A DNA stretch of 64,000 nt from Bacteroidales bacterium (GTDB lineage: Bacteria; Bacteroidota; Bacteroidia; Bacteroidales; UBA932): the NCBI GenBank assembly GCA_028724885.1, contig JAQYTJ010000043.1:1-64000 (forward strand). Reading direction: 5' to 3'. Positions within the stretch are counted from its first letter, which is position 1, and each line of letters opens with the position of its first letter. Positions 26,135 to 36,159 of this stretch are shown piece after piece. Both the position numbers and the translations under genes were made by a program. The notes under the pieces were generated by a model that did not search any database, had not been told where the DNA came from, and worked only from the letters and a program-made list of their open reading frames with translations.

Positions 26135-29107
26135 ATGAATATAAAAAGAATTTCTCTAGTCAAGAGCTTCAAGGCTTTTGCTTTTTCTGCACTGATTCTA
26201 TGTGCTTCTGTCGCTTATGCGCAGCAAGGAATCGTTAAAGGTAAGGTAATTGATGATGAAGGAATTCCTATTGCAGGAGCAAGCGTAATCCAAAAGGGTA
26301 CGACTAAAGGAACCTATACCAATGTTGACGGGGACTACGAGATAACCGTGAACAACATGAAGAGCAGCATACTTCAATTTACTTTCGTTGGCTTCAATAC
26401 TATCGACGAGACGGTCAACGGAAGAACTAGCATTAATGTGACAATGAATCAATCAGTTATCAATCTAGGCGAGGCTGTAGCGGTAGGTTATGGTACTCAG
26501 ACCCGTAGAGAGATCACTGGTTCAATAGCAAATGTTTCCGAGGAAAATTTCAATAAAGGCGTTACTAGGGATGCTGCTGACTTGCTTCAGGGCAAGGTGG
26601 CTGGTCTTCAGATAACGACTGGTTCTGGTGACGTGACTCGTGGAGCTCAGATTCGCCTTCGCGGTACTTCCACGCTTCAGAACGATCAGGGACCTATGAT
26701 TGTGATAGATGGAGTTCCTGGAGGTGACATGTCGACTGTATCGCCTACCGACATAGCATCCATCTCAGTCCTAAAGGATGCGTCTTCTGCTGCCATTTAT
26801 GGATCTAGAGCTGCTGGCGGAGTAATCCTCATAACTACTAAAAGAGGTTCTGGTTCAAATACTCAGGTTTCTTACAATGGTTATGTTACGATGGACAAGG
26901 TTGCCAACAAGCCAGATATGATGAATGCTGCTGAATGGAGAGCTGCTAATAAGGAACTTGGGAACGATGTCAGCGCATATGATAGCTATAAGGCTGATAC
27001 GGATTGGTTCGACGAGGTTCTTCGCACTGGAGTTTCCCAGAACCATTCTATTTCTCTGTCTGGTGGCACAGGGCATAGCAATTACCGTGCTTCCTACACT
27101 TATCTCGATAGAAAAGGCATAGCTCGCGACAACTATATGAAACGTCATAGCTTCCGTTTCCAAGTGCAGCAGAGAGCTCTTAAGGACAAGCTTCGTTTTG
27201 GTCTGACGGCATCTGGAAACCTGTCTGATAACAGCAGGCCTAATGCAACCGATTACATCCTAGCCTACAACATGCTTCCGGTTTACCCTGTCTACAATGA
27301 GGACGGCTCTTATTTCACCGGTGCCAACCATAATTACGATCAAGGTAACCCTGTTCAGGATCAGGATCAGAACTACAGGAAAAGCAGCATGTCTTACTTC
27401 TACGGGCAGGGAGACATACAGTACGACATTGTGGATGGCCTGAATGCTAAAATAAGTCTTTACAAGAGCCGCTTCATGAACGACTATCGCGCATGGGAAG
27501 ATTCAAGGAACGTAATAGGTCAGGGCAATAACGGAGCGGCGACTCGCAGAAACATGAAGTGGGATAGAGACCTCATGGAAATCACATTGAATTACGATAA
27601 TTCTTTTGGGAACGAGAGCCAGCATAAAGTAGAAGGATTAGCAGGATATTCATGGGAGTCCAATACTTACGGCAGCCAGTATGCTTACGCCACAAACTTC
27701 GCTGTAACTTCCATGGGTGCCGATAACATACAAGCAGGTAATACATTGAAAATCGGAAATGTGACATCCGATAGAAATAATTATAAGCTTATTTCTTTCT
27801 ATGCCAGAGGCCATTACACTTTTCGCGACAGATACATGATTACTGCTATGGTTCGTCGCGACGGTTCTTCAAAATTCGGTAAGAATCACAAATGGGGCTG
27901 GTTCCCTTCAGTGTCAGCTGCATGGGGAATATCCCAGGAGCCTTTCATGAGTAACGTGAAATGGGTTAATGACTTGAAACTTAGGGTCGGTTACGGTATA
28001 ATTGGGAACCAGGATGGCCTTCGGCCTTACAAGTCGCTTGAACTTTATGAGCCTTATGGAACCTACTACAACAATGGGGTTCAATCCACTTCATTCCGTA
28101 TTTCTCAGAATGCAAACCCTGACCTTAAATGGGAAGAGACTGCCACTTTCAATGTTGGACTTGATTTCCAATTCTTAAACAATAGGATTGGCGGTACGAT
28201 CGAATACTACAGCAAGAAGACTTCCGACATGCTTTACAACTATTCAGTTCCTACTCCTACCTACGTATATAGTACGATAGCTGCCAACGTTGGAGATATG
28301 ACGAACAAAGGAATAGAGTTGTTACTGAATGTGGATGTCATCAGAAATAAGATGTTCTCCTGGAACACGTCCGTGAACCTTGCACACAACAAGAACGAAA
28401 TCACTAGACTTTCCAACGACGTTTATAAGACAGAACGCGTGTACGTCGGCGATCCTTGGATTCGTGGAGCTTCCGGAGTAACATCTCATATAGTTGAAGT
28501 AGGCCACCCTGTAGGTCAATTCTTCATGCTCAAGTGCGATGGCATAGACGAGAACGGTAAGTTCATAATAGAGGACATAAAGAAAGACGGACAAATCACC
28601 GATGACGACCGTACTTATTGCGGCTCCGCCCAGCCGAAGCTTACTTTCGGATGGAACAACACGTTCAATTGGAGGAATTGGGATGCCAGCTTCTTTCTCC
28701 GCGGAACAATAGGCAATAAGATTCTAAACAACCCTAAGGCTGCCTATGGTAACAACACTTACATCGCAGGTTGTAACGTAATGAAGAATGCTTCGCTCAT
28801 GAAACTGAGAGAGAACTCACGTGTCTGCTCTTACTATCTTGAGGATGCTTCATTCGTGCGTCTTGATAATGCTTCAATAGGCTACACTTTCAATACCGAT
28901 AAGATTGAATGGCTTAAAAAAGCTCGCGTTTACTTAGCAGTTCAGAATCTCTTCGTTATCACAGGGTATTCTGGACTTGATCCTGAGGTGGAGATTAACC
29001 GTGGAGAGCCTAGCGATAATAACGCTGGCCTGTCTCCAGGAATCGAGCCTAGAAACTACATGCCTAAGGCTCGTTCATTCACATTCGGTGTCAACCTAGC
29101 ATTCTAA
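26135..29107 (+). CDS. SusC/RagA-family TonB-dependent outer-membrane transporter (pair 2)
   Basis: 990 residues: signal peptide to about 29 (CASVAYAQ), then a carboxypeptidase-like domain (GKVIDDEGIPIAGASVIQKG). The plug has the SISVLKDASSAAIYGSRAAG signature, and the barrel ends SFTFGVNLAF. ATG 26135 is the only start giving a complete signal. The susD gene follows after 20 nt. The upstream neighbour is an Ntn amide hydrolase, so an amide-bearing ligand is possible, but only by proximity. Confidence 0.95.
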   Translation: MNIKRISLVKSFKAFAFSALILCASVAYAQQGIVKGKVIDDEGIPIAGASVIQKGTTKGTYTNVDGDYEITVNNMKSSILQFTFVGFNTIDETVNGRTSINVTMNQSVINLGEAVAVGYGTQTRREITGSIANVSEENFNKGVTRDAADLLQGKVAGLQITTGSGDVTRGAQIRLRGTSTLQNDQGPMIVIDGVPGGDMSTVSPTDIASISVLKDASSAAIYGSRAAGGVILITTKRGSGSNTQVSYNGYVTMDKVANKPDMMNAAEWRAANKELGNDVSAYDSYKADTDWFDEVLRTGVSQNHSISLSGGTGHSNYRASYTYLDRKGIARDNYMKRHSFRFQVQQRALKDKLRFGLTASGNLSDNSRPNATDYILAYNMLPVYPVYNEDGSYFTGANHNYDQGNPVQDQDQNYRKSSMSYFYGQGDIQYDIVDGLNAKISLYKSRFMNDYRAWEDSRNVIGQGNNGAATRRNMKWDRDLMEITLNYDNSFGNESQHKVEGLAGYSWESNTYGSQYAYATNFAVTSMGADNIQAGNTLKIGNVTSDRNNYKLISFYARGHYTFRDRYMITAMVRRDGSSKFGKNHKWGWFPSVSAAWGISQEPFMSNVKWVNDLKLRVGYGIIGNQDGLRPYKSLELYEPYGTYYNNGVQSTSFRISQNANPDLKWEETATFNVGLDFQFLNNRIGGTIEYYSKKTSDMLYNYSVPTPTYVYSTIAANVGDMTNKGIELLLNVDVIRNKMFSWNTSVNLAHNKNEITRLSNDVYKTERVYVGDPWIRGASGVTSHIVEVGHPVGQFFMLKCDGIDENGKFIIEDIKKDGQITDDDRTYCGSAQPKLTFGWNNTFNWRNWDASFFLRGTIGNKILNNPKAAYGNNTYIAGCNVMKNASLMKLRENSRVCSYYLEDASFVRLDNASIGYTFNTDKIEWLKKARVYLAVQNLFVITGYSGLDPEVEINRGEPSDNNAGLSPGIEPRNYMPKARSFTFGVNLAF

Positions 29108-29113
29108 TCATAT

Positions 29114-29119
29114 AGGAGG
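29114..29119 (+). promoter_or_regulatory. Canonical Shine-Dalgarno site of the second susD
   Basis: AGGAGG eight bases before ATG 29128. Full Shine-Dalgarno sites are uncommon in this window (the other clear one is at 40614), in line with the usual Bacteroidetes pattern. Confidence 0.7.
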
Positions 29120-29127
29120 AATAAAAT

Positions 29128-30696
29128 ATGAAAACGAATATATTTTATAATATTATTGCTGTTGCATCAATTTTCTTAGCCGTTTCAGCATGCACGAATC
29201 TGGACGAGGATGTTTATGATAAGATTCCGGCCGATTCTTTCGGAAGCTCCGAGACGGAAATTAATGCTTTGGTGGGCACTGCCTACAAGACAATGAAAAA
29301 TTATTTCGCTGACGGAAATTTCATGGCTTTGGATGACATGGCAGGATCTTGCACCGTAACACCCACCAGAAAAGGCGGAGACTGGTATGACGGCGGGCAG
29401 TACCGCGAAATATACATGCATACTTACACTCCTCAGACCTCTTGCATAAAAGGGGCTTGGGGCAATGCATCATCTGCCATTGGAACGTGCAACGCCAACC
29501 TTGCCGTAGTTGAAAAATCCACCATCCTTTCAGCTTCAGACAAAACTCAGAAGACAGCCGAAATCCGTGCTGTACGTGCTTTCTGGCTTTACAAGATGAT
29601 GGATGAATGGGGAGATGTTCCTCTTGTAACCGATTACTCGGATCAGACTCTCCCTTCCCGTCATCCTCGTCAGGAAGTGTTTGACTGGCTGATTTCTGAA
29701 ATCAACTCCATCTTGCCTAATCTTCCAGACAGGGATGGAAGCTATGGAAAGTTCACCAAGGGCGCTGGTTATACGCTGCTCTCCGTGCTGTACCTGAATG
29801 CCGATGCTTGGGGATTGAAATGTGATCACCCTTATCAGAAAGTCATTGAGTGCTGTGACAAGGTCATAAATATGGGCTATGTTTTAGAGCCTGATTACGC
29901 TACCAATTTCTCGGCGAACAACGAGAATTCCAACGAAGCCATATTCGCTATTCCATTCTCGAATACCGACACGGACAAGGACAACCGCTGTCAGCTGATG
30001 AATCGCACGTTGCACTATAAAGACAAATATGCGCTCGGAATAAGCGCTTCTACATGGAATGGAGTCTGCACACAGCCGGATTACGTGAGGCTTTATGACC
30101 AGGAAAACGATGTCCGTTTTAAGGACACGTTCCTGATAGGCCAGATGTATGACATCACTACTGGGGCAGAAATTATCACCGATCATGGCAGACCTCTGAA
30201 TCATACCATTGATGTGTCGATGATAGAGGGCACTGAATATGATGGAACCGCTTGGGGAGCCGTCAATCAGGAAGATGGAGCCAGATGCATCAAATGGCCA
30301 TTCGAGAACGATCTCGTAGATGCCATGGGAAACGATTTCCACCTGTTCCGTTATGCTGAAGTCTTGTTGATGAAAGCTGAGGCCCTAGTTCGCATGGGTC
30401 AGGACAATGCAACAGCAACTCAGCTCGTCAATACAATCAGAAAGCGTGCTTTTGGTAATTCTAATCATAATTATTCCAGCGTTGGGCTTCCTGAAATTCA
30501 GCTCGAGCGTCGTCTTGAATTTGCATGGGAGCTGAAATCTCGTCAAGACGACATCCGTTTCGGCTGCTATGAGAAGGGCATGTGGTCGGCTTCACGCTGC
30601 GACAGGTCAACAGATTCCTATCGCAGGCTTTTCCCTGTGTCACAGGATGCTATTAACACTAACCAGAATCTATCTCAGAACGACGGGTATAAATAA
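29128..30696 (+). CDS. SusD/RagB-family nutrient-binding lipoprotein (pair 2)
   Basis: 522 residues. Signal with lipobox (FLAVSAC, Cys about 22), then the SusD start TNLDEDVYDKIPADSFGSSE. Helical repeats include IRAVRAFWLYKMMDEWGDVP (as AEIRAVRAFWLYKMMDEWGD), and the late motif LERRLEFAWELKSRQDD-RFG is present. It partners the SusC protein just upstream. Ends with a strong terminator at 30729. Confidence 0.94.
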   Translation: MKTNIFYNIIAVASIFLAVSACTNLDEDVYDKIPADSFGSSETEINALVGTAYKTMKNYFADGNFMALDDMAGSCTVTPTRKGGDWYDGGQYREIYMHTYTPQTSCIKGAWGNASSAIGTCNANLAVVEKSTILSASDKTQKTAEIRAVRAFWLYKMMDEWGDVPLVTDYSDQTLPSRHPRQEVFDWLISEINSILPNLPDRDGSYGKFTKGAGYTLLSVLYLNADAWGLKCDHPYQKVIECCDKVINMGYVLEPDYATNFSANNENSNEAIFAIPFSNTDTDKDNRCQLMNRTLHYKDKYALGISASTWNGVCTQPDYVRLYDQENDVRFKDTFLIGQMYDITTGAEIITDHGRPLNHTIDVSMIEGTEYDGTAWGAVNQEDGARCIKWPFENDLVDAMGNDFHLFRYAEVLLMKAEALVRMGQDNATATQLVNTIRKRAFGNSNHNYSSVGLPEIQLERRLEFAWELKSRQDDIRFGCYEKGMWSASRCDRSTDSYRRLFPVSQDAINTNQNLSQNDGYK

Positions 30697-30728
30697 CTAT
30701 TATTCATAGTTAATAGTTTATTAGCGAG

Positions 30729-30760
30729 CGTTTCCGGAATCCTTTCCGGAAACGTTTTTT
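30729..30760 (+). terminator. Terminator of the second susC/susD pair
   Basis: CGTTTCCGGA (30729-30738) pairs perfectly with TCCGGAAACG (30745-30754), followed by six T residues. Confidence 0.9.
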
Positions 30761-30794
30761 ACAATTTCAGCATCAGTCAGATACATAATAAAAA

Positions 30795-30825
30795 TTGTGA
30801 TATCCGATTAAAATCACTAATATTG
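30795..30825 (+). promoter_or_regulatory. Promoter of frdA-frdB
   Basis: TTG (30795-30797), 20 nt, then TAATATTG (30818-30825), one base off TAnnTTTG. The leader is about 35 nt. Confidence 0.55.
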
Positions 30826-30865
30826 CAAACTATTTAATCCTTGATTCAATCAAATTCATTTAAAG

Positions 30866-32812
30866 ATGGACGATAAATTAATATCTAAGATTCCTGACGG
30901 GCCTTTGGCTGAAAAATGGACCAAACGCAAATCGGAACTTCGTCTCGTAAATCCTAACAACAGAAGGAAACTTGAAATCATCGTTGTGGGAACTGGACTT
31001 GGAGGAGCCTCGGCTGCCGCCACGCTCGGTGAACTAGGCTACAATGTCAAAGTCTTCTGCATCAGTGATTCACCACGTAGGGCGCATTCCATTGCAGCTC
31101 AGGGTGGTATTAATGCTGCGAAGAATTATCAGAACGATAACGATGCCATTTATCGTCTTTTCTATGATACGATCAAAGGTGGAGATTATCGCAGCCGTGA
31201 AGCAAATGTTTATCGCCTTGCTGAAGTAAGCACAGCCATCATCGACCAGTGCGTTGCTCAGGGCGTTCCTTTCGCACGTGAATATGGTGGGTATCTTGCG
31301 AACCGATCTTTCGGAGGAGTTCAGGTAAGTCGTACGTTCTACGCTCGCGGACAAACCGGACAGCAGCTTCTGCTGGGAGCTTACGCTGCGCTGAATCGCC
31401 AGATTGCTGCGGGAACAGTTAAGAGCTATCCTCGTCATGAGATGCTTGACTTGGTAGTAATAAACGGCCAGGCAAAGGGAATTATTGCTCGCAATCTTGT
31501 CACAGGTAAACTTGAAAGATTCGGTGCCCATGCTGTAGTGATTGCCACAGGCGGTTATGGAAGAACATATTACCTTTCTACGAATGCGATGAACAGCAAT
31601 GGTTCAGCTGCGTGGCAGTGTTACAAGAAAGGAGCATTCTTTGCAAATCCTTGCTTCGCTCAGATCCATCCTACTTGCATTCCAGTCCACGGTACTCAGC
31701 AGTGCAAACTGACTCTTATGTCAGAGTCCCTGCGTAATGATGGTCGTATTTGGGTTCCAAAAAAAATGGAGGATGTCGAGAAACTGCGTAAACATAAGAT
31801 TAAAGCATCTCAGATTCCGGAGGAAGATCGCGATTACTATCTCGAGCGTCGCTACCCAGCTTTCGGGAATCTTGTCCCTCGTGATGTGGCTTCAAGAGCT
31901 GCCAAGGAAAGGTGCGATGCTGGCTTTGGCGTCAACGAGACCGGGCTCGCTGTGTTCCTTGATTTCTCCGATGCAATTAAGCGTCTAGGGCATCAGAGGG
32001 TTCAGGAGCGTTATGGTAACCTGTTCGACATGTATTTCAAAATCACTGACGTAAGCCCTTGGGAAGAGCCAATGATGATTTATCCTGCCATCCATTACAC
32101 TATGGGCGGCATATGGGTGGATTACGATCTGCAGACAACCATTCCTGGTTTGTACGCAATAGGAGAGGCTAACTTCTCAGACCACGGAGGAAACCGTCTG
32201 GGTGCTTCTGCTCTTATGCAGGGTCTAGCAGATGGATATTTCATCCTGCCTGTGACCATTGCTGATTATCTTTCTCATAAATTCGCTGAGCCAAAGACAG
32301 ACACAAATGCTACTGAGTTTGAGGAAGCAGAGAAGAAGGTTCAGGCTAGAATAGACAGGCTGTTCTCAATCAAGGGCAAGGAAACGGTTGATTCCATCCA
32401 TAAGAGGCTTGGAAACATAATGTGGGAATATGTTGGAATGGCGCGTAACGAAGATGGCTTGAAGACTGCAATCAAGGAAATAGAGAAGCTGAAAGCAGAA
32501 TTCTACCAGAACGTTTTTGTTCCTGGATCTCAGTTCCAATTCAATCAGGAGCTTGAGAAAGCCCTCAGGCTTGAAGATTTCTTCGAGATCGGAGAACTGA
32601 TGGCTCGTGATGCCATTAATAGGAACGAGTCCTGTGGTGGGCATTTCCGAGTCGAAAGCCAGACTCCTGAAGGTGAGGCTAAGAGGGATGACGAAAACTT
32701 CATGTACGTCGCCGCATGGGAATATAAGGGAGAGAACAAAGAGCCAGAACTTCACAAAGAGCCTCTTGAATACAAATTTATTAAGGTAGCAACCAGAAAT
32801 TATAAAGACTAA
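30866..32812 (+). CDS. frdA: Fumarate reductase/succinate dehydrogenase flavoprotein subunit
   Basis: Catalytic FAD subunit that interconverts fumarate and succinate. 648 residues. FAD site [19 protein letters not shown] at about 35-53; [15 protein letters not shown] carries the His expected to bind FAD covalently; active-site residues lie in [14 protein letters not shown] and [10 protein letters not shown]. It belongs to the long non-classical type found in Bacteroidetes and epsilonproteobacteria. frdB follows 6 nt later. The cytochrome b subunit gene, usually just upstream in Bacteroidales, is absent here. Confidence 0.95.
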   Translation: MDDKLISKIPDGPLAEKWTKRKSELRLVNPNNRRKLEIIVVGTGLGGASAAATLGELGYNVKVFCISDSPRRAHSIAAQGGINAAKNYQNDNDAIYRLFYDTIKGGDYRSREANVYRLAEVSTAIIDQCVAQGVPFAREYGGYLANRSFGGVQVSRTFYARGQTGQQLLLGAYAALNRQIAAGTVKSYPRHEMLDLVVINGQAKGIIARNLVTGKLERFGAHAVVIATGGYGRTYYLSTNAMNSNGSAAWQCYKKGAFFANPCFAQIHPTCIPVHGTQQCKLTLMSESLRNDGRIWVPKKMEDVEKLRKHKIKASQIPEEDRDYYLERRYPAFGNLVPRDVASRAAKERCDAGFGVNETGLAVFLDFSDAIKRLGHQRVQERYGNLFDMYFKITDVSPWEEPMMIYPAIHYTMGGIWVDYDLQTTIPGLYAIGEANFSDHGGNRLGASALMQGLADGYFILPVTIADYLSHKFAEPKTDTNATEFEEAEKKVQARIDRLFSIKGKETVDSIHKRLGNIMWEYVGMARNEDGLKTAIKEIEKLKAEFYQNVFVPGSQFQFNQELEKALRLEDFFEIGELMARDAINRNESCGGHFRVESQTPEGEAKRDDENFMYVAAWEYKGENKEPELHKEPLEYKFIKVATRNYKD

Positions 32813-32818
32813 TCGGCT

Positions 32819-33598
32819 ATGGATTTCAATCTTAAGATATGGCGTCAGAAGAACGCTCAGGAAAAGGGTCATTTTGAGACTTATCATATATCCGGCATAG
32901 AGGAAGATGCTTCTTTCCTGGAGATGCTTGACATCCTCAATGAGCAGCTTATCTGCGAGGGCAATGATCCAGTGGCCGTTGAAAGAGGCTGCCAGAGCAG
33001 CGGTCCTGTGTCTTTCGACCATGACTGTCGTGAGGGCATTTGCGGTGCTTGTTCACTATTCATTGATGGAAGGGCTCATGGTCCAGACGATCACGTGACC
33101 ACATGCCAGCTTTTCATGCGTCATTTTAAGAATGGAGCTACGATAACTGTTGAGCCATTCAGAAGCCCTGCTTTCCCTATCATTAAGGATCTTGTTGTTG
33201 ACAGGAGCGCGTATGATAAGATTCTTCAGGCTGGCGGATTCATTTCTGTGCGCACAGGCTCTGCTCAGGATGCGAACAACATTCTGATTCCTCACGAGAC
33301 TGCTGAGAAGAGCATGGATGCTGCTGCATGCATAGGCTGTGGTGCCTGCGTTGCCACCTGCAAGAATGGCTCTGCGATGTTGTTCGTGGCCGCAAGGGTA
33401 AGTTCCCTCGCTCTTCTTCCTCAGGGTCGCCCAGAGGCAGCCAGAAGAGCAAGGAATATGGTTGCGAAGATGGAAGAGCTTGGCTTCGGCGGATGCACAA
33501 ACACCCGCGCCTGTGAGTTGGAATGCCCGAAGGGCATTACAGTTGAGCATATTGCTCGCCTGAACCGCGAATTCCTGAAAGCAAAATTCTCAGAGTAA
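32819..33598 (+). CDS. frdB: Fumarate reductase/succinate dehydrogenase iron-sulfur subunit
   Basis: Carries electrons between FAD and quinone side. 259 residues. The plant-type 2Fe-2S Cys set is [11 protein letters not shown] with a later TTC; the 4Fe-4S and third-cluster Cys sets are [13 protein letters not shown] and, near the end, [13 protein letters not shown]. Length is normal. Translated just after frdA. Without a membrane anchor gene nearby the pair cannot complete a quinone-linked complex unless the anchor is elsewhere. Confidence 0.95.
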   Translation: MDFNLKIWRQKNAQEKGHFETYHISGIEEDASFLEMLDILNEQLICEGNDPVAVERGCQSSGPVSFDHDCREGICGACSLFIDGRAHGPDDHVTTCQLFMRHFKNGATITVEPFRSPAFPIIKDLVVDRSAYDKILQAGGFISVRTGSAQDANNILIPHETAEKSMDAAACIGCGACVATCKNGSAMLFVAARVSSLALLPQGRPEAARRARNMVAKMEELGFGGCTNTRACELECPKGITVEHIARLNREFLKAKFSE

Positions 33599-33618
33599 AC
33601 CTGCTTTTTACCGGATTA

Positions 33619-33646
33619 CGTTCATCATGAACTTGGTTCGGGATCT
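33619..33646. repeat. Degenerate palindromic-repeat half at the frdB/hflX junction
   Basis: cgttcatcatgaacttggtt cgggatct is a decayed form of the CGTCATCCTGAACTTGATTC repeat, ending right at the hflX stop region. Confidence 0.4.
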
Positions 33647-33647
33647 A

Positions 33648-34832
33648 TCACCAAAGAAAATTATTGAACGGATAACGTCCGGCATGCACCTCCGCAACCA
33701 TCTTGTAGATGTCGTTGCGGAGTTTTTCTATGTTGGTCTTGTTTTTCGCCGAAATGAATATGCAAGGAGTCTTTTCCTTAGCTATCCAAGTGTTCATCAG
33801 TTCATCCAACGTCCTGTGCTCTTTGCCTTTAGGCATCAGAGAGAATTCGTCATATTCGTCATGTTTATAGGCATCTATTTTATTGAATATGACATAGACA
33901 GGCTTATTCGCCGCATTTATTTCGCGAAGAGTTCTCTCAACGACTTCCATCTGTTCCTCAAAGCCAGGGTGGGAGATGTCTACCACATGCAGTAGAATGT
34001 CGGCTTCTCGTACCTCGTCCAATGTGCTTTTAAATGCCTCTATGAGCTGAGTAGGCAACTTTCGGATGAATCCCACAGTGTCGCTTAAAAGGAAGGGCAC
34101 ATTGCCAATTACGACCTTTCTCACAGTGGTGTCAAGCGTGGCAAATAGCTTGTTTTCGGCAAAAACGTCAGATTTCGCCAGCATATTCATGATAGTGCTC
34201 TTGCCAACATTTGTGTAGCCTACTAGCGCTAGACGCACGAGGGCACCTCTATTGCCCCTTTGCGTGGCCATTTGCTTGTCCACTTTTGCAAGCTGCTCTT
34301 TCAGCCTTGCAATTCTTTCCTTTACTATTCGCCTATCGGCCTCTATCTGGGTCTCACCCATTCCGCCTCTTGTGCCAACTCCTCCTCTCTGCCTTTCAAG
34401 GTGAGTCCACATGCCAGTGAGCCTTGGCAGCATGTAATTGTATTTCGCCAGCTGAACCTGCATTTTTGCGTAAGATGTCTTGGCCCTCTGAGCGAATATT
34501 TCCAGAATCAGGCTGGTCCTGTCAATGACGGAACTGCATTTAATGATTTTCTCGATATTTCTTTGCTGCGTGCCACTGAGTTCATCATCGAATATGACGT
34601 AGCTAATCTGATTTTCTTCGCAGTATGTTGCTATTTCATCTAGTTTTCCTCGCCTTATGTAGGTCGAATTATCTGGCTTGTCTACCCTCTGAACGAATTT
34701 CTTGTCTCCTATTGCTCCTGCAGTCCTTGCAAGGAACTCTAGCTCGTCAAGATATTCATTTATCTTGTAATCGTCGTCGTTCTGCTTTATTATCCCAACG
34801 AACACTGCTTTCTCTGTCCTCTGATCAGGCAT
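33648..34832 (-). CDS. hflX: Ribosome-associated GTPase HflX
   Basis: GTPase that splits stalled or stressed ribosomes. 394 residues: N-terminal HflX domain (about 1-190) with RGGVGTRGGMGETQIEADRR, then a G domain with G1 GYTNVGKST near 205, DTVGFIRKLP (G3) and NKID (G4). The C-terminal extension is short. It lies downstream of tonB on the same strand but behind a terminator. Confidence 0.95.
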   Translation of the reverse strand: MPDQRTEKAVFVGIIKQNDDDYKINEYLDELEFLARTAGAIGDKKFVQRVDKPDNSTYIRRGKLDEIATYCEENQISYVIFDDELSGTQQRNIEKIIKCSSVIDRTSLILEIFAQRAKTSYAKMQVQLAKYNYMLPRLTGMWTHLERQRGGVGTRGGMGETQIEADRRIVKERIARLKEQLAKVDKQMATQRGNRGALVRLALVGYTNVGKSTIMNMLAKSDVFAENKLFATLDTTVRKVVIGNVPFLLSDTVGFIRKLPTQLIEAFKSTLDEVREADILLHVVDISHPGFEEQMEVVERTLREINAANKPVYVIFNKIDAYKHDEYDEFSLMPKGKEHRTLDELMNTWIAKEKTPCIFISAKNKTNIEKLRNDIYKMVAEVHAGRYPFNNFLW

Positions 34833-34847
34833 AATGTCATTATTTGA

Positions 34848-34879
34848 ATAAAAAAGGCCATCCTGTTGGGGACAGCCTT
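34848..34879 (-). terminator. Terminator of tonB
   Basis: On the minus strand AAGGCTGTCC pairs with GGATGGCCTT (two wobbles), loop CCAACA, followed by TTTTATTC. Confidence 0.75.
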
Positions 34880-34900
34880 AATTTCTAGTTTTCTTAATAA

Positions 34901-35590
34901 TTATCTTAGCTGGAACATAACCGGGAATGTGTAGGTAACCTTAACTGTACGGTCACGCTGCTTTCCTGGCTTCCATTTAGGAGAGCTTTGAACAACTCTG
35001 ACGGCTTCCTTATCCAGAGAAGAATCAACGCCACGGAGAACTTTCACGTTGGTCACTGATCCATCCTTTTCAACGGTAAATTGTAGAGTTACACGTCCTT
35101 GCACCCCATTTTCCTTAGCGATTTCTGGGTAAACCAGCTTTGATTGCACCCATTTAGAGAAGGTATTTGCATCACCGCCCTGGAATGAAGGTTTTTCCTC
35201 TACCAACTGGAAAGGAATAGCTTCCTCTTCAACGGTTTCCTCTTTTACTTCCTCTACATAATCCATAATCTCTACACCAAGATTAGCGTTATCTTCGAGG
35301 CTGGCGAAGTTGTCTTCGACTTTAATGTCATCGTTGACAATGTCAATCTGATCCGAGAGAACTGGGATCTTTGGGGCTTCTGGAGGAGGTGGAGGTGTCT
35401 CTTGCGTTATAGGAACCATATCTTCAACTTCCACTACCTGAGTGTCATCTTGAAGAACGGATGTCTTCTTCTCGCTTGATCCCATTGAGAAAGCTCCCCA
35501 TACTATTAGCAGAGCCACGACAAGACCAATTTCCACGAAGAGCGTTCTCCTGTTTTCGAGATTTGCTTTTGGCGTTTTCTTGACTTCCAT
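34901..35590 (-). CDS. tonB: Energy transducer TonB
   Basis: Couples inner-membrane proton motive force to SusC-type transporters. 229 residues: one transmembrane segment (about 20-36, VEIGLVVALLIVWGAF), a Pro/Glu-rich periplasmic linker (ITQETPPPPPEAPKIPV), and a C-terminal TonB domain from about 145 with YPEIAKENGVQGRVTLQF. Single gene here, with no exbB/exbD nearby. It could serve the two SusC proteins in the window. Confidence 0.93.
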   Translation of the reverse strand: MEVKKTPKANLENRRTLFVEIGLVVALLIVWGAFSMGSSEKKTSVLQDDTQVVEVEDMVPITQETPPPPPEAPKIPVLSDQIDIVNDDIKVEDNFASLEDNANLGVEIMDYVEEVKEETVEEEAIPFQLVEEKPSFQGGDANTFSKWVQSKLVYPEIAKENGVQGRVTLQFTVEKDGSVTNVKVLRGVDSSLDKEAVRVVQSSPKWKPGKQRDRTVKVTYTFPVMFQLR

Positions 35591-35610
35591 ATTCTGTCAG
35601 ATTAAATATC

Positions 35611-35707
35611 TATCTTTGTCGAAGGTTATAATGTCCCCTTCAAGGCATTCAAAGTTAGAAATAATAATTTTCATTTCAAATATTTTGAATTAATAGTTGT
35701 AGATTTG
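35611..35707 (+). promoter_or_regulatory. Two -7 elements upstream of ybeY
   Basis: TATCTTTG at 35611-35618 and TAGATTTG at 35700-35707 both fit TAnnTTTG. The second would give a leader of only about 10 nt before ATG 35722. The -33 elements are unclear. Confidence 0.5.
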
Positions 35708-35721
35708 TGAAAAATTTTGGC

Positions 35722-36159
35722 ATGATAAGGTATTATAATGAAAATGTGACATTTAGCCTGTCTGGGAAGAGGTTTAATAACAGGTGGCTGAAAGCTGTAG
35801 CAGAGTCAGAGAATTTCTCAATAGGCGATATGTCAATTATCTATTGCTCAGACAGTTACATTCTTAATATGAATAGAAGATTTCTCAAACACGACTATTA
35901 TACTGACATTATTACTTTTGACTATTCTAAAGGCAGGGTTCTTTCTGGTGATTTATTCATCAGCATTGACAGTGTTAAGGATAATGCAGCTAGCTTTGGC
36001 GATACTTTCGATAATGAGCTTAATAGGGTGATGGTGCATGGAGTGCTTCATCTCATGGGATACGATGATCATACGGAGGATGAACAAAAGATGATGAGGT
36101 TAAAAGAAAATGAATATCTTGCATTGAAGGAACAGATGCTTGTGGGAGAATTGAAATGA
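35722..36159 (+). CDS. ybeY: Endoribonuclease YbeY (16S rRNA maturation)
   Basis: Metal-dependent RNase in 16S rRNA 3' maturation and quality control. The 145-residue product starts at ATG 35722 ([11 protein letters not shown]), matching the family start; a GTG at 35707 would add five residues. Core [20 protein letters not shown] and the [12 protein letters not shown] metal site (H-x3-H-x5-H). The ATGA overlap with mnmG (4 nt) shows translational coupling. Confidence 0.93.
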   Translation: MIRYYNENVTFSLSGKRFNNRWLKAVAESENFSIGDMSIIYCSDSYILNMNRRFLKHDYYTDIITFDYSKGRVLSGDLFISIDSVKDNAASFGDTFDNELNRVMVHGVLHLMGYDDHTEDEQKMMRLKENEYLALKEQMLVGELK

